DNA of 64,000 bases from Mariniblastus sp. (lineage in GTDB: Bacteria > Planctomycetota > Planctomycetia > Pirellulales > Pirellulaceae), in contig JAQXDZ010000023.1 of the NCBI GenBank assembly GCA_029251085.1, positions 1 through 64,000 on the forward strand, read 5' to 3'. Shown here one piece after another: positions 37,487 to 47,974 of this stretch; position 1 is the stretch's first letter; each line of letters begins with the position of its first letter. The position numbers and the translations under genes are program-made. The notes under the pieces are model-generated. The model saw only the letters and a program-made list of their open reading frames with translations. It searched no databases and had not been told where the DNA came from.

Positions 37487-39310
37487 GTGGAAATGACAGC
37501 GAACGGTAGCAGTACCGCAAACCAGCAGAATTTTGAAATTGATGAGAATGAGCTTGCGAAGATCATCAAAAAGGGGAAATCTCAAGGGTTTCTAACCTAC
37601 GAAGATGTAACCGATTATCTCCCCGATGAGGTTGTTGGCGCTGAAAAGCTTAACGGTTTGATTGCGGCGATCGAAAAATCAGGCATCGAGTTATGCGACG
37701 CCGCATCACTTCCCGGTGAAGCGGTTGCTGAAGATCTTCCCAAAGCAGATTCGGATGGCGAAGTCGCTACACCACAACCGCTTGGTAAATTGCCCCGGCC
37801 AAGTGACGATCCGATTCGGATGTACTTGAGCCAGATGGCGGTGATTCCATTGTTGGGCCGCGATGAAGAAATCTCGTTGGCAAAACGGATTGAGATTGCC
37901 CGTAAGCGTTACCGACGAGGCGTGCTTACGAGTAACTACGCACTAATGGCGACCTTTGAGACTCTCAAGCGGGTCTATGCTGGGGAGTTGCCGTTTGACC
38001 GAACCATTAAGGTTTCGCTGACTGAGAATCTGACGAAAGAGCAGATTCAAGCAAGAATGCCCCATAACTTCAAAACGATGGAGCATCTTCTTAAGGAGAA
38101 CGCGAAGGATTTCAAGCTCCTGATAAGTAAGCAAACTGCTGACATTGAGAAGAAATCGGCCAGAAAAAGATTTCTTGGCCGCCGGGCGAAGCTGGTAGTT
38201 TTGGTCGAAGAATTGAGTCTTCGGTCTCGGCGGATCAGCCCTATGATCAAGCAATTGAGAAATTACTCGGATCGAATGAATTTGATTCGTAGCCAGTTAA
38301 GAGACGAAGGTGCAGATGCTCCAACTGAAGTCGAAAGAAAGCACCTTCGATCGGAATTGGCTCGCTTAGTAACACTGTGTCAGGAAAGCCCTGCGAGCTT
38401 AGAAAAAAGAGTGGGTGACTGTGAGAAATTTTTCTCTGAATTTGAAAATGCGAAACGGCAGTTGTCCAGTTGCAATCTTCGGTTGGTTGTTTCTATCGCG
38501 AAAAAATATCGCAACCGTGGGATGAGCTTTCTTGACCTGATTCAAGAAGGGAATACGGGGCTGATGCGGGCGGTCGATAAGTATGAGTACCGGCGTGGGT
38601 TTAAGTTCTCAACTTATGCTACATGGTGGATTCGTCAGGCAATCACGCGAGCAATTGCCGATCAAGCGAGAACCATTCGAATTCCAGTTCACATGATTGA
38701 TGTCCTTTCGCGTCTTAGAAACATTCAAAAGGCACTCCATCAAGAGACAAGGCGTCCTCCAACCATGGAAGAGATTGCTGTCCGGGCTCAAATGGATGTT
38801 GACGAGGTTCGTCGCGTTCTCGATATCGGGCGTCATCCTGTCAGTTTGGATCGTCCCGTTGGCGAAGGAGATGACTGTAGTTTTGGCGAGTTTATCGAAG
38901 ATTCGCAGACAGATAATCCCGTCCGTGCGGCATCCAACTGCATTCTTCGTGATAAAATCGATGGCCTTTTAAAAACCCTGACATACCGTGAGCGGGAGAT
39001 CATTCGTTTGCGTTATGGTTTGGGCGACGGCTACACCTATACGCTTGAAGAAGTTGGCCGGATTTTCAAGGTAACTCGCGAACGCGTTCGTCAGATTGAA
39101 GCGAAAGCGGTTAGAAAGCTTCAGAATCCAGTGCGAAGCCAGCAACTTGAGGGTTTTGTCCCAGCGTTGGGTAATCTTGACCTCGGAGCTGCTTCGGAAA
39201 AAGAAGCCTCGAATAACTCAGAGGGTTCGGAGCGGTTAAACGAAACAGAAGCCGCCAGCAGCTCACCCGGTTTGTTCGAATTAGGGGTTGGGCAGAATAG
39301 CCAGTACTAA
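37487..39310 (+). CDS. rpoD: RNA polymerase sigma factor RpoD (sigma-70, primary)
   Basis: I place the start at GTG 37487: AGGAG (37476-37480) lies 6 bases upstream. ATG 37493 is two codons further in, and a TTG at 37448 is unlikely. The 607-residue protein has an N-terminal region 1.1 ('[23 protein letters not shown]'), region 1.2 near residue 106 ('[11 protein letters not shown]'), a roughly 200-residue spacer before region 2, region 2 ('[27 protein letters not shown]', '[13 protein letters not shown]'), region 3 and region 4.2 ('[27 protein letters not shown]'). The long spacer is the non-conserved region known from primary sigmas. A strong terminator follows 45 bases after the stop. Confidence 0.97.
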   Translation: MEMTANGSSTANQQNFEIDENELAKIIKKGKSQGFLTYEDVTDYLPDEVVGAEKLNGLIAAIEKSGIELCDAASLPGEAVAEDLPKADSDGEVATPQPLGKLPRPSDDPIRMYLSQMAVIPLLGRDEEISLAKRIEIARKRYRRGVLTSNYALMATFETLKRVYAGELPFDRTIKVSLTENLTKEQIQARMPHNFKTMEHLLKENAKDFKLLISKQTADIEKKSARKRFLGRRAKLVVLVEELSLRSRRISPMIKQLRNYSDRMNLIRSQLRDEGADAPTEVERKHLRSELARLVTLCQESPASLEKRVGDCEKFFSEFENAKRQLSSCNLRLVVSIAKKYRNRGMSFLDLIQEGNTGLMRAVDKYEYRRGFKFSTYATWWIRQAITRAIADQARTIRIPVHMIDVLSRLRNIQKALHQETRRPPTMEEIAVRAQMDVDEVRRVLDIGRHPVSLDRPVGEGDDCSFGEFIEDSQTDNPVRAASNCILRDKIDGLLKTLTYREREIIRLRYGLGDGYTYTLEEVGRIFKVTRERVRQIEAKAVRKLQNPVRSQQLEGFVPALGNLDLGAASEKEASNNSEGSERLNETEAASSSPGLFELGVGQNSQY

Positions 39311-39354
39311 AAATGGTTGGCTGAATTACGGTAAAATTTGGCTGGAGATCAAGG

Positions 39355-39388
39355 AACCGCTGACCAGTGATGGTCAGCGGTTTTTTTT
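39355..39388 (+). terminator. Strong rho-independent terminator after rpoD
   Basis: A perfect 12-bp stem pairs AACCGCTGACCA (39355-39366) with TGGTCAGCGGTT (39371-39382) around GTGA. A run of eight T follows. It closes the dnaG-rpoD transcript. Confidence 0.95.
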
Positions 39389-39479
39389 ATTGGTACGATG
39401 CTACAACTAACTTGGGGATTCTGTACGGAAGTCGATTTTCAGATCCTCGTTGTTCCTAAACAAATGGAGGTGAAAGCTA

Positions 39480-40196
39480 GTGAGTCTTGACTACGGGTTG
39501 CTTCGAACTTTGCATCGAATGTTGCGTCAACTGACGGACATTGGTGAGCGTATGGACAAAGGCCCTCGAAAGGTTCGAATCGTGGCCGCTAACGAGGCTA
39601 ACTTTTGCGAGGCCCTTGATGTAGCTAAGGCCGCGTTGCTTGAGATGCGGAAAGCTTCAAATGCTAAGCAACTTCAGTTGAATGAGCGCGAGGCAAAAAT
39701 CGAGGACTTGAAGACGAAGCTGAATGTCTGTGACTCCAATAAAGAATTTCAATTGCTGAAGGACAGGATTGCTGCGGATCTTCAAGCCAATAGCGTGTTG
39801 CAAGATGAAATTCTGGAACAGCTTGAAAAGCTCGACGTACTCACCGATGGTGTTGACCAAGCGAAAAAGAATCACGAGAAGTCGCAGGCTGAGTCCAAGC
39901 GAGTTAGCGATGAGGTCGCACTCGATTTGAAAGCGCTCGTGGCAGAGAAGGAGAGGATATCTTCCGAGTTGGTTGAGAAAGAGAAAGAAATTCCTGGAGA
40001 TCTGCTTATCCAGTACCGCCGGCTTGTGACTGCAAAGGGCGAGGATGCACTCGGTGTTACCAATACAGAAACCTGTGGGAATTGCAATCAAACGCTGACT
40101 CCGCAAACCATCAACGACTTAATGTTGAAACAGCCTGTTTTTTGCAAAGGCTGCGGGTGTTGGATGTACCTGTCTGAGAGTCATCCATCGGCGTAA
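39480..40196 (+). CDS. Coiled-coil protein with C-terminal C4 zinc ribbon
   Basis: The start is GTG 39480, with GGAGGT at 39466-39471 and an 8-base spacer. The 238-residue protein is mostly a long coiled coil (residues about 10-190), then 'GNCNQTLTPQTINDLM' and 'CKGCGCWMYLS' form a Cys-x-x-Cys pair-of-pairs zinc ribbon. This is the architecture of the C4-type zinc ribbon proteins (DUF164 family), whose role is not settled but may involve nucleic acid or protein complexes. It is the first gene after the rpoD terminator. Confidence 0.9.
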   Translation: MSLDYGLLRTLHRMLRQLTDIGERMDKGPRKVRIVAANEANFCEALDVAKAALLEMRKASNAKQLQLNEREAKIEDLKTKLNVCDSNKEFQLLKDRIAADLQANSVLQDEILEQLEKLDVLTDGVDQAKKNHEKSQAESKRVSDEVALDLKALVAEKERISSELVEKEKEIPGDLLIQYRRLVTAKGEDALGVTNTETCGNCNQTLTPQTINDLMLKQPVFCKGCGCWMYLSESHPSA

Positions 40197-40349
40197 GCAG
40201 GGAACGGATTTCTTTTCGGGAATTGGGTTTTTTGGCGATCCTTTAAAGAATTTTTGCGTAACACACGCGACGGCGCGATTCATTAAATCATGGTGCCGCC
40301 GCTGAGAGCATAATGTTTTGTTTTTTCCTCTGGTCGTAGCGTCGATGAC

Positions 40350-41093
40350 ATGTCTGGAAATGAGACTAGTGGCAAACGTACCGAATCCGCTGGCGACGAC
40401 GAGATCGTTGTTGAGGTCTGGCGACGTCGTGCGAAGCGAATTCTAATCCGCTTCCTTTGCGGTATTGTTGTCATTTTGGTTCCCGTGGTGATCGTTTGCC
40501 GCGGTTCGCTTGCCGAACCCGCCTCCTACCAGGCTGCGCTCGCGATGACGCAAGGGGACGCGGAAGTTTACCGAATGGAATTCGAGTCCAAGATAATTGA
40601 GTTGGGCAATATCGTTCGTGAAAAAAGCCAATGGAAAACAACGATCACACAGGCAGAGCTGAATGGTTGGCTGGCAGACAATCGTGAGTTTGCCAAGACG
40701 CTTCCGAAAGAGGTAAGCCAGCCGCGGATTGTTTTGGCCGATGCAAGAATGTCCGTTTTTTTTCGTTGCGAAATCTTTGGATTCGATGCGATTGTTCAGG
40801 GAGAACTGGATGTGTTCTGCACTGACGTCCCCGGGCAGATCGCCTGCAGGATTTATCGCGTTCGATCCGGCTGGGTTCCACTACCCATCGATTCGTTTGC
40901 CGATCAGTTGACAGAAGGGATGGTCGCGTATGGCGCAGAGGTCGAGTGGAGTGAAATTGACGGTGACCCCGTCGCGCTTATGCTTTTCCCCGAGGAGACA
41001 TTTCAATTGGGCAAGAAGATCTTGACGGTTCAGGCGTTAGAGATAGAGGAACGCAAATTAATGATCACGGGTAAGTCAAAATCAAAACAATAA
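40350..41093 (+). CDS. Single-pass membrane protein of unknown function
   Basis: The 247-residue protein starts at ATG. A charged N-terminus is followed by one membrane segment near residues 32-50 ('FLCGIVVILVPVVIVC') and an outside domain of about 190 residues. The block 'ITQAELNGWLADNREFAKTLP' and the later 'WVPLPIDSFADQLTEGM' vaguely recall the YpmS/DUF2140 group, a weak similarity. It probably faces the periplasm. It converges on the efpL gene. Confidence 0.75.
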   Translation: MSGNETSGKRTESAGDDEIVVEVWRRRAKRILIRFLCGIVVILVPVVIVCRGSLAEPASYQAALAMTQGDAEVYRMEFESKIIELGNIVREKSQWKTTITQAELNGWLADNREFAKTLPKEVSQPRIVLADARMSVFFRCEIFGFDAIVQGELDVFCTDVPGQIACRIYRVRSGWVPLPIDSFADQLTEGMVAYGAEVEWSEIDGDPVALMLFPEETFQLGKKILTVQALEIEERKLMITGKSKSKQ

Positions 41094-41119
41094 TAGCTTA
41101 ACACCAGGGAATCGTTCGC

Positions 41120-41683
41120 TCAGACCCTGGAGAGGTATTGTCCGGTGCGAGTGTCAACTTTTACGCGTTCGCCTTCTTTGAGGTACTCGGGGACTTGTAC
41201 CTCTAAACCGGTTTCGAGTTGAGCGGGTTTGGTTCGGCTTGTCGCTGAGTTTCCTTTCACCCCAGGGTCGCATTGAGTTACAAGTAACTCGATCGTGTGG
41301 GGAATTTGGATTCCAACACAATCTCCATTGTAGATCAGCGCTAAAATGCCCTCGAGTGAATCAGTGATGTAGGGTTTTTCATTTTCAAGATCCTCCATCG
41401 GAACCGGATACTGTTGAAAGTCGGTTTGGTCGAGGAAGTGGTAATGAGTCGCATCGGAATACATTAACTTGACATCCCGTTTCTCAAAGTCCGCGTCGGT
41501 TAACGACTCAGTTCCTTTTAATGCGATATCAACTTTTTGCCGTGTGACAATATTACGCGCTCGAAATTTATAAACGGTTGAGGCACCTCGCGCGGATGGC
41601 GAATTGACTTTGATTGACTCGATGATCACGGGTGATCCATCGTATTCGACAATCGACCCGTTTTTTATTTCTTTTGCTTGCAT
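41120..41683 (-). CDS. efpL: Elongation factor P family protein, EfpL (YeiP) type
   Basis: The 187-residue protein has the three-barrel EF-P layout, ending in 'YLKEGERVKVDTRTGQYLSRV'. At the tip of domain I it reads 'NSPSARGASTVYKFRAR', with Arg32 where EF-P has the modified lysine. That Ser-Pro-x-Ala-Arg-Gly-Ala block is the mark of YeiP/EfpL rather than canonical EF-P. It relieves ribosome stalling at difficult sequences such as polyproline. A true EF-P may be elsewhere in the genome. No lysine-modifying gene (epmA, epmB) is seen nearby, as expected for the arginine type. Confidence 0.9.
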   Translation of the reverse strand: MQAKEIKNGSIVEYDGSPVIIESIKVNSPSARGASTVYKFRARNIVTRQKVDIALKGTESLTDADFEKRDVKLMYSDATHYHFLDQTDFQQYPVPMEDLENEKPYITDSLEGILALIYNGDCVGIQIPHTIELLVTQCDPGVKGNSATSRTKPAQLETGLEVQVPEYLKEGERVKVDTRTGQYLSRV

Positions 41684-41753
41684 GCTGTTTAGGCCAGAGT
41701 TGGCTAATTCATAAAACTAATTGGATAATATCTAAACTGGAGTTGAATCGGAC

Positions 41754-42230
41754 TTAGAGTAGTGAGTTCGATTGAGGGTCGAGCCCAATTCCTTCGCACA
41801 CGTTGGCAATTCGCTCCATGATTAACAAGAGTCCTCCCGGGTCCAGCATCTCACCGTCTTCTTCCGATCCTTGTTGGCGTTCAAAGTGGTAGATGTCAAA
41901 CCGGGCGTTGGATTTTGATAGCGAACGTAATTTTTCGTGTTCTTCAGTGGTGAGTGTCATGCTCAGGAATTCTTCTCGCAGGTTGTCGACTTGTTCGACA
42001 ACTTCTTCACCTCCGACGTAACTAATTTCCATTGCGGAACTGTCGTGGGGACAAAGGATGGTGACGGATTCAAATTTTCCATCGACCTCTCGCAGATTGG
42101 TGAGTTCGTAGTTTTCAGCGATCTGCTCAATTACCGTTTTCACAGTCGTACCGTTGGGACGGTTGTGATTTTCAAAGAGAATGAAAAACGTATCGCGATA
42201 GACGTAACTGTCGTTTTCAAATAGAGACAC
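41754..42230 (-). CDS. Conserved planctomycete-type protein of unknown function
   Basis: The start is GTG 42230, because GGAG lies 6 bases upstream on this strand. The longer open frame is spurious. The 158-residue protein has no signal peptide. It is acidic, with 'YVYRDTFFILFENHNRPNG', 'EEVVEQVDNLREEF' and a C-terminal 'LIMERIANVCEGIGLDPQSN'. I do not recognise a domain. It lies between efpL and proC on the same strand, with gaps of 70 and 154 bases. Confidence 0.75.
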   Translation of the reverse strand: MSLFENDSYVYRDTFFILFENHNRPNGTTVKTVIEQIAENYELTNLREVDGKFESVTILCPHDSSAMEISYVGGEEVVEQVDNLREEFLSMTLTTEEHEKLRSLSKSNARFDIYHFERQQGSEEDGEMLDPGGLLLIMERIANVCEGIGLDPQSNSLL

Positions 42231-42384
42231 GCGGCACTCCCAAACTATCAAAACCAAAAAAATCTCCGCTGCGAAGACTACTCCCATTCTAGCGGTAGGC
42301 GCGGCGCTAGGTAGTAGCCTATGACGCAGGATTGAAAATGGCAAAAGAAAACCAAAAAAATCCTGCACCGTCGTCTGACGTAAT

Positions 42385-43185
42385 TTAACCAAGTTCCCGT
42401 GATCGTTCGGTTGCCGCCTGAACAGCAGAAATAACAGCATCCCGGAATGAATTTTCCTCTAACGCTTTGATGCCTTCGATGGTAGTGCCTCCCGGGCTGG
42501 CAACGCTATCTCGCAAAATTGCAGGATGATCGCCTGTTTCCTGAAGCATTTTAGCTGAGCCTAGCACGGTTTGGATGGCCAGTTGACGGGCGGTAGCCCG
42601 AGGCATTCCCGTCAGGACTGCCCCGTCAATAAGTGATTCGATAAAGGTGAAGACGAAGGCGGGGCCTGAACCGGATAGGCCGGTCACAGAATCTAAAATT
42701 GATTCTGAAACTTCAACGACCACAGCCATCGGCTCAAGCATTGTTTTAAGTGTTTGTCGATCAGAAAGATTGACTGCTGAATCGGCGGTCATGCCGCAGG
42801 CGCCCATGCCGATCAAGCAGGGGCGGTTAGGCATCATTCGAATGATACGCTGGGAGCCGGTTAAGCGTTCAAGCTCAAAGGTTCGGACGCCAGCGACTAT
42901 CGAGCATATCAGCGGAGAATTTTTAAATTCAACATCTTCGATGGCATCGTGGAGGTATTGTGGTTTGACAGCGAGAAAAATAAGTTCGCTGGAGTCAGCG
43001 AGGTGTTGATTGCTTTCCACGCGAGTGATGCTGTGGGAATCGCCCACAAGCTGGGCGAAACTATCGCATGCTGCGTCACAGGGGTCTGAGATGAAGAAAT
43101 GGATGGATTGATCCGCAGACTGTGCGATTCCAACTGCGAGCGCCTTAGCCATTTGGCCGGCTCCAATGAATCCAATATTATTCAA
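42385..43185 (-). CDS. proC: Pyrroline-5-carboxylate reductase
   Basis: The 266-residue protein has the N-terminal Rossmann motif 'IGFIGAGQMAKALAVGI', 'IFLAVKPQYLHDAI' near residue 70, and the C-terminal signature 'GSGPAFVFTFIESLIDGAV' and 'SVASPGGTTIEGIKALEE'. It reduces pyrroline-5-carboxylate to proline with NAD(P)H in the cytoplasm. It is transcribed divergently from selB, with about 245 bases between the two starts. Confidence 0.96.
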   Translation of the reverse strand: MNNIGFIGAGQMAKALAVGIAQSADQSIHFFISDPCDAACDSFAQLVGDSHSITRVESNQHLADSSELIFLAVKPQYLHDAIEDVEFKNSPLICSIVAGVRTFELERLTGSQRIIRMMPNRPCLIGMGACGMTADSAVNLSDRQTLKTMLEPMAVVVEVSESILDSVTGLSGSGPAFVFTFIESLIDGAVLTGMPRATARQLAIQTVLGSAKMLQETGDHPAILRDSVASPGGTTIEGIKALEENSFRDAVISAVQAATERSRELG

Positions 43186-43432
43186 AGCTCGATCCTTAAG
43201 TTTTGCGTGTTCGTCGTTGAAGGGGAAGAAAGCGGTTACTCAGTGTACAGTTTCAGGTTCGAATTCACTATCGCTCATCGGGCTGTCTCTGGAAATCCTG
43301 TTTGGTTTGCGGCAATTTGGCGAACGATTTCTGATATTAGGAGCGAGAGAGAGTGGTTCCAAGGCTGGATTCAACCAGTCGTTGGTCACGTCACCGCTGG
43401 GCTAAATGCCGAGATTCATTTAGAATTAGGTG

Positions 43433-45364
43433 ATGTTAAAAGATCTAATTCTCGGAACCGCTGGGCACATTGACCACGGTAAAACTTCGCTGATCGGTGC
43501 TCTGACAGGGACAAACACAGACCGTCTCCCTGAAGAACAGAAACGTGGGATAACGATTGAGTTAGGGTACGCGCATCTTGACTTGCCTCCATTTCGTTTG
43601 GGGATTGTCGATGTTCCCGGTCACGAAAAATTTGTTCGCCAGATGCTTGCTGGTGCGACGGGAATGGATCTGGCTTTATTGGTTGTTGCTGGTGATGACT
43701 CTATTAAGCAGCAGACCAAAGAGCATCTTGATATTTTACGAATGCTTGACCTACCCGCGGGTGTCATCGCGCTAACAAAATGTGATTTGTCAGACCCAGA
43801 GTGGCTCGATTTAGTCGAAGATGAAATTCGCCAGATGGTTGCCGGTACTTTTCTGGAAAACGCACCAATTATTCGAACCAGTTCTAAAACTGGAATGGGA
43901 GTCGAAGAATTAAAAAATGCACTTCGCTCTGCTGCTGAGACGGTTGCTCAAACGGATCGTGCAAACCGGCAGGATGCTCCTTATCGCATGGCAATTGACA
44001 GAACGTTCACGATAGATGGATACGGAACGGTAGTGACAGGTTCGGTTAGCAGCGGACGCGTCAGTGTTGGTGACCAGATACAAATACAACCGGGAGATCG
44101 ATCGGTCCGCGTGCGGGGAATCCAGAACCATGACTCAGCATCGGAGACGGTGTCACGAGGGCAAAGGGCGGCGATTAACCTCGCGGGCGTGCACCATCTC
44201 GAAATTGACCGCGGCCATGAGTTGTGTGCCACTGGGCATTTGTTGCCTTCGACGTTGATGACTGTGAAATTGCACCTGCTGGACCGGCTGAGCAAGCCGT
44301 TGAAGGATCGAACTCGAGTTCGTTTTCATGTAGGAACAGCCGAACTGTTCGGGAATTTGCGTTTACTCGGTGTTTCTGAATTGGAACCCGGTCAAGAATG
44401 CTACGCTCAGGTTTTTCTTAATGACGCTGCGGTCGCGGTTTGGAATCAGCCGTTTGTTGTTCGTTTGCAGTCGCCCGTGGTAACGATCGGTGGCGGGCGA
44501 GTCCTGATGCCCAATGCGAAGCGGATTAAGAAAGCCACTGATCTCGACCTTGAAATGATTTCTGATTTGACCAGTCTGGATCCGCTGACTCGTGCTTCGG
44601 CAAGTGTCTACCTTTCGGATGACCTTGGATGGACGCCTGTTGATCTTGCCAGAAGTGCAGGGGTGGTTGGGTTCGAGGAGATTTTTACGCAGCTGAAAGA
44701 TAGAGGAGATCTCATTGAAATCCCGGTCTCAATGAATCGAAGTGTCAAGGTGCACCGCAGTAGATTTGAGCACCTCGCGGATCGGATCATTAAAGCCCTC
44801 GAGCGATTACATCGGCTTCAACCGCTTCGCTTCACACATCCCCGATCGGCACTCAATGTTGAGTTCAAGTATCTTGATACACCTGAATTACTTGATTTGG
44901 TAGTTGAAGAGCTTAAGCGGGAAAAGAAAATTATCGCTAATGTCAATTCAGTAGGGATCGTTGGATATGGTCCAAAATTATCAAAAGGGCAAAAAGCCTT
45001 GCTGGGAGAATTGATTGAAATCGTTAGGAAGGCAGGGCTCAAAGTTCCCACAGTTACTGAACTCGAGGCATCCGCGAAGAAAAATAAAGAGTCAGTCAGA
45101 GAGTTGTTGGAGATGGCCAGCGAGAACGGTGACCTACTAAAGATCGCGCCCGAGTATTACATCCATGGCGAGGTCGTCGAGGAAACTAAGCGAAAACTAG
45201 TTGAGGAAATTGAAGCGGCGAACGGGTTAACGATGAGCGAGATTCGTCAGATATTGGATACGAGTCGCAAATATGCAATTCCGCTATGCGAGTATTTTGA
45301 CAAGACCGGTTTCACAAAACGAGATGGTGACAAACGATTATTGGGCACGGATGAAAAAAATTAG
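43433..45364 (+). CDS. selB: Selenocysteine-specific elongation factor SelB
   Basis: Start taken as ATG 43433 (a GTG directly before it is possible). The 643-residue protein opens with a GTPase domain: '[19 protein letters not shown]', '[17 protein letters not shown]', '[10 protein letters not shown]' and 'TKCDL'. Two beta-barrel domains follow, then a C-terminal part of winged helices ('[16 protein letters not shown]', '[18 protein letters not shown]') that reads the SECIS hairpin. It delivers Sec-tRNA to the ribosome at UGA codons. selA, selD and the Sec-tRNA gene are not in the window. Confidence 0.96.
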   Translation: MLKDLILGTAGHIDHGKTSLIGALTGTNTDRLPEEQKRGITIELGYAHLDLPPFRLGIVDVPGHEKFVRQMLAGATGMDLALLVVAGDDSIKQQTKEHLDILRMLDLPAGVIALTKCDLSDPEWLDLVEDEIRQMVAGTFLENAPIIRTSSKTGMGVEELKNALRSAAETVAQTDRANRQDAPYRMAIDRTFTIDGYGTVVTGSVSSGRVSVGDQIQIQPGDRSVRVRGIQNHDSASETVSRGQRAAINLAGVHHLEIDRGHELCATGHLLPSTLMTVKLHLLDRLSKPLKDRTRVRFHVGTAELFGNLRLLGVSELEPGQECYAQVFLNDAAVAVWNQPFVVRLQSPVVTIGGGRVLMPNAKRIKKATDLDLEMISDLTSLDPLTRASASVYLSDDLGWTPVDLARSAGVVGFEEIFTQLKDRGDLIEIPVSMNRSVKVHRSRFEHLADRIIKALERLHRLQPLRFTHPRSALNVEFKYLDTPELLDLVVEELKREKKIIANVNSVGIVGYGPKLSKGQKALLGELIEIVRKAGLKVPTVTELEASAKKNKESVRELLEMASENGDLLKIAPEYYIHGEVVEETKRKLVEEIEAANGLTMSEIRQILDTSRKYAIPLCEYFDKTGFTKRDGDKRLLGTDEKN

Positions 45365-45435
45365 AAGCTGCGGATGGAAGTGGTTGGAGCGAAATGGTTT
45401 TAACTGGGTTTGACAACGGTTGACTGTGCCTAAGG

Positions 45436-46188
45436 TTGGATTTTGTTGTGGGAAGATGCTTGAAACTAATGCGGATCGCGGGGATCGATGTCCACCTGCA
45501 CTGGACGTTTTGGTTAGTGCCGGTCTGTCTAGTTTGCAATATTTTCGGCTTTGGTGAGCAAGTTTGGTTTGTGACTGGTGTTTCGTTGTTTCTTCTGCTG
45601 AACCTCTCTTTTTGTGTATTGTTGCATGAACTGGGGCACGCTTTAGTGGCTCGTCGATTTGGTGCCACTACCAAGGATATCATTATCGCACCGTTTGGGG
45701 GGCTGGCTCGATTGACGGGAATGCCAAAAAATCCAGGTCAAGAATTCTTGATTAGTTTCGCTGGTCCAGCGGTTAATCTGGTGATTGCACTGCTTTTCGC
45801 GGCAGGTATCATTTTTGCGGGAGGTTCGCTGATTCCACCGTCTGTTTTTGAGAGTCTGAATCAGCTACCTCTGATTCTGCTGTGGATCAATCTTGTGCTA
45901 TTTCTGTTGAACTTGATCCCCGCTTTTCCGATGGATGGAGGGCGTATGCTAAGAAGCATCCTTGCGCGGCGGATGTCGTATTTACAAGCAACCGTGATTG
46001 CTGGACGAGTGGGACAATTCACTGCTTTGTTTTTTTCATTTTATGTTGCATTGGAACAGCAATTTCTCTTGTTGCCAGTCGGCATTTTCCTGTTTTTGTC
46101 CGCTCAATTTGAATTGAATCGGGTGCGAGCCTCGGAAGTCAATGAGCTTGAACGTGATTCGGCAGAAGCAGATTCGGCAGAACGGTAA
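45436..46188 (+). CDS. Site-2-type (M50) membrane metalloprotease
   Basis: The 250-residue protein has several membrane segments, the zinc motif 'HELGHA' near residue 65 and the second metal ligand in 'NLIPAFPMDGGRMLRS' near 160. This is the minimal SREBP/SpoIVFB-like type. The start is uncertain: TTG 45436, GTG 45448, TTG 45460 and ATG 45469 are all in frame, and homologues usually begin a few residues before 'RIAGIDVHLHW'. It may cut membrane-bound regulators. It follows selB and converges on the next gene. Confidence 0.88.
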   Translation: MDFVVGRCLKLMRIAGIDVHLHWTFWLVPVCLVCNIFGFGEQVWFVTGVSLFLLLNLSFCVLLHELGHALVARRFGATTKDIIIAPFGGLARLTGMPKNPGQEFLISFAGPAVNLVIALLFAAGIIFAGGSLIPPSVFESLNQLPLILLWINLVLFLLNLIPAFPMDGGRMLRSILARRMSYLQATVIAGRVGQFTALFFSFYVALEQQFLLLPVGIFLFLSAQFELNRVRASEVNELERDSAEADSAER

Positions 46189-46195
46189 TGTAGAT

Positions 46196-47761
46196 TTATG
46201 GAAAAACGCCTTTTATCGGCTCGCCAGTTCGGTCGATTGGCGTAAATTTCTCCGACTCTGTTTCGGGGACGTAGAGAGCGAATCCAGAGTCTTTATAGAT
46301 TGACGACCAGCCAATTTGTTTCGCCATTTGAGATTCATTCTTGGCGAGCAATTCCCCTAGAGGTGAATTCACAGGAACCAAAACTGCGTGCGTGTCATAA
46401 CGTTGGAGCGTGGCCTGCCAGCCTTCACGGGCCTTGTAAAAATCATCGTTTTCAACAATCGCTGAGTCCGGGTAGGCAACCTCGTAACGGCTGTCGATGC
46501 TTACTTTGACTTGCGGATACAGTTTCCATTGCACAAATGCACCCGCCGAAAAGGGGACGAATAGATTAAGTTCACTTTCCAGGTTTTGTTCGCTCAGGTA
46601 ATCGGCGGCACCGGCGGGATAGATAACTTCGTGTTTTTGAGTTTTGGAAACTTGGTTGGGGATTTTTAATTCCCAGAATCGAACGTTGATGGAATAACCT
46701 GTCGCTATCAAGGCAATCGCAAACGCGGTGACGGTAATTTGCGCTTTGTAGTTGTCGAACATGTTTTTAATTTCCTGTCCAAGTCCTGAGCGTTCGATCA
46801 TCGGAGGAACCATACAGGCCCAAGTCACGGCATACAGGGAACCGTGGCGATAATGTTTGGCCGCGAGATAGGCAGTCAAGACAAGCGCCAGGCTTGCAAA
46901 GATAGAGGTTCGGCCTTCCCGCCAAATAGCGTAGGCGGCGATGAGTACCGAAATTCCATAAATCAACGGTAAGCGAATTTCCCAAATTGGCCGCCATTCG
47001 AGAATGAGCGGACGATCCATTGAAACGGCTCGATAAAGGTAGGGGATGTATTCCCAGCCATAAGGGTTGACGATCAAGAGGATCAGAGTGACGAGACCGA
47101 TGACAATCAGGTGCCAGACCTCATGGAGAGTTTTAAGGAGCGAGCGAGTTTCAAGTGCAGCTTCGACTAAACGCGAAAAACAATAGACTCCGAGAATTCC
47201 CATTCCAGAGACGACGCCGCCGTGCATATTCGACCAGACGATAAACAGCGGAAACCAAATTAACACCCACCATCGTTTGCCGCGTCGATCCAGGTCTAAT
47301 AAAAAAAATAAGATTACCAGAAACAGCAAGGTAAACAGTTGTGCGCGGATATTGTTGAATGCCATCCAACCGCCAAGATTTAGGGCGAAAGGTGCGAGGA
47401 TGGAAAATACGGCGAGGCTGGCGCCTTGTTTGTTTGCGTAAATAAAGCAGCCTAAACAGACTGCAAAAGTGAGGAAATATTTAAGCGTCACCAAAGCTGG
47501 CGCACCCAGACCCGTGGATACAGTTGCCAGATAAATTACAGCGCCAGTGGCCCACTCATGGTGGACTACTGTTTCGTTAGTCGGCGTGTAGGCGAAGGCA
47601 TCGGTGGTCGGCATTGAACCTTCGGATTCCATCTGCCTAAACAGTGCCATTTCATGAAAAAGATCGAGGTCGACGATCATGTTTTTCGAGGCGACTGCGA
47701 GCACGCCACCCAAGAGGGCGAGAGTAATTGCCAGCGGCATTAGTCTGGAAAAAGATAGCAT
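46196..47761 (-). CDS. Polytopic membrane protein, possibly GT-C type glycosyltransferase
   Basis: I chose ATG 47761. The longer frame adds a basic stretch with no clear role. The 521-residue protein has about ten hydrophobic segments and, in its first loop, 'DLDLFHEMALFRQM', then 'TTDAFAYTPTNETVVHHEWATG', a layout seen in GT-C glycosyltransferases and their relatives. A soluble C-terminal part of about 130 residues follows ('SIDSRYEVAYPDSAIVENDDF'). The enzyme activity is a guess. It converges on the M50 protease gene with 7 bases between stops. Confidence 0.7.
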   Translation of the reverse strand: MLSFSRLMPLAITLALLGGVLAVASKNMIVDLDLFHEMALFRQMESEGSMPTTDAFAYTPTNETVVHHEWATGAVIYLATVSTGLGAPALVTLKYFLTFAVCLGCFIYANKQGASLAVFSILAPFALNLGGWMAFNNIRAQLFTLLFLVILFFLLDLDRRGKRWWVLIWFPLFIVWSNMHGGVVSGMGILGVYCFSRLVEAALETRSLLKTLHEVWHLIVIGLVTLILLIVNPYGWEYIPYLYRAVSMDRPLILEWRPIWEIRLPLIYGISVLIAAYAIWREGRTSIFASLALVLTAYLAAKHYRHGSLYAVTWACMVPPMIERSGLGQEIKNMFDNYKAQITVTAFAIALIATGYSINVRFWELKIPNQVSKTQKHEVIYPAGAADYLSEQNLESELNLFVPFSAGAFVQWKLYPQVKVSIDSRYEVAYPDSAIVENDDFYKAREGWQATLQRYDTHAVLVPVNSPLGELLAKNESQMAKQIGWSSIYKDSGFALYVPETESEKFTPIDRTGEPIKGVFP

Positions 47762-47974
47762 TGAATACTCAACATACGGTCGATGCGTGTGAGCTCGTTT
47801 TATCGCTCGCCGAATGATAACAGAAGCAATCGCCCTGATAGAATGCCGATTGTGAATCAAATGCAGAAACGAGACGCAGCGTGATTCGGCTGGGAATTTT
47901 AGATCGGGTAAGGGGCGATGCTATTGGCAGGGAAGAACTAGAAGAGCATTGCTTTACTCTTCTTCGCTAGCTTC

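Noticed and set aside
41104..41130. CCAGGG/CCCTGG inverted repeat between two converging genes
   Set aside because: The stem is only 6 bp with a long loop, has no T-run and overlaps the efpL 3' end.
43250..43275. tRNA-like GGTTCGAATTC motif between proC and selB
   Set aside because: The flanking bases do not form a T-stem and no acceptor or anticodon arm can be drawn, so it is not a tRNA, and not the Sec-tRNA.
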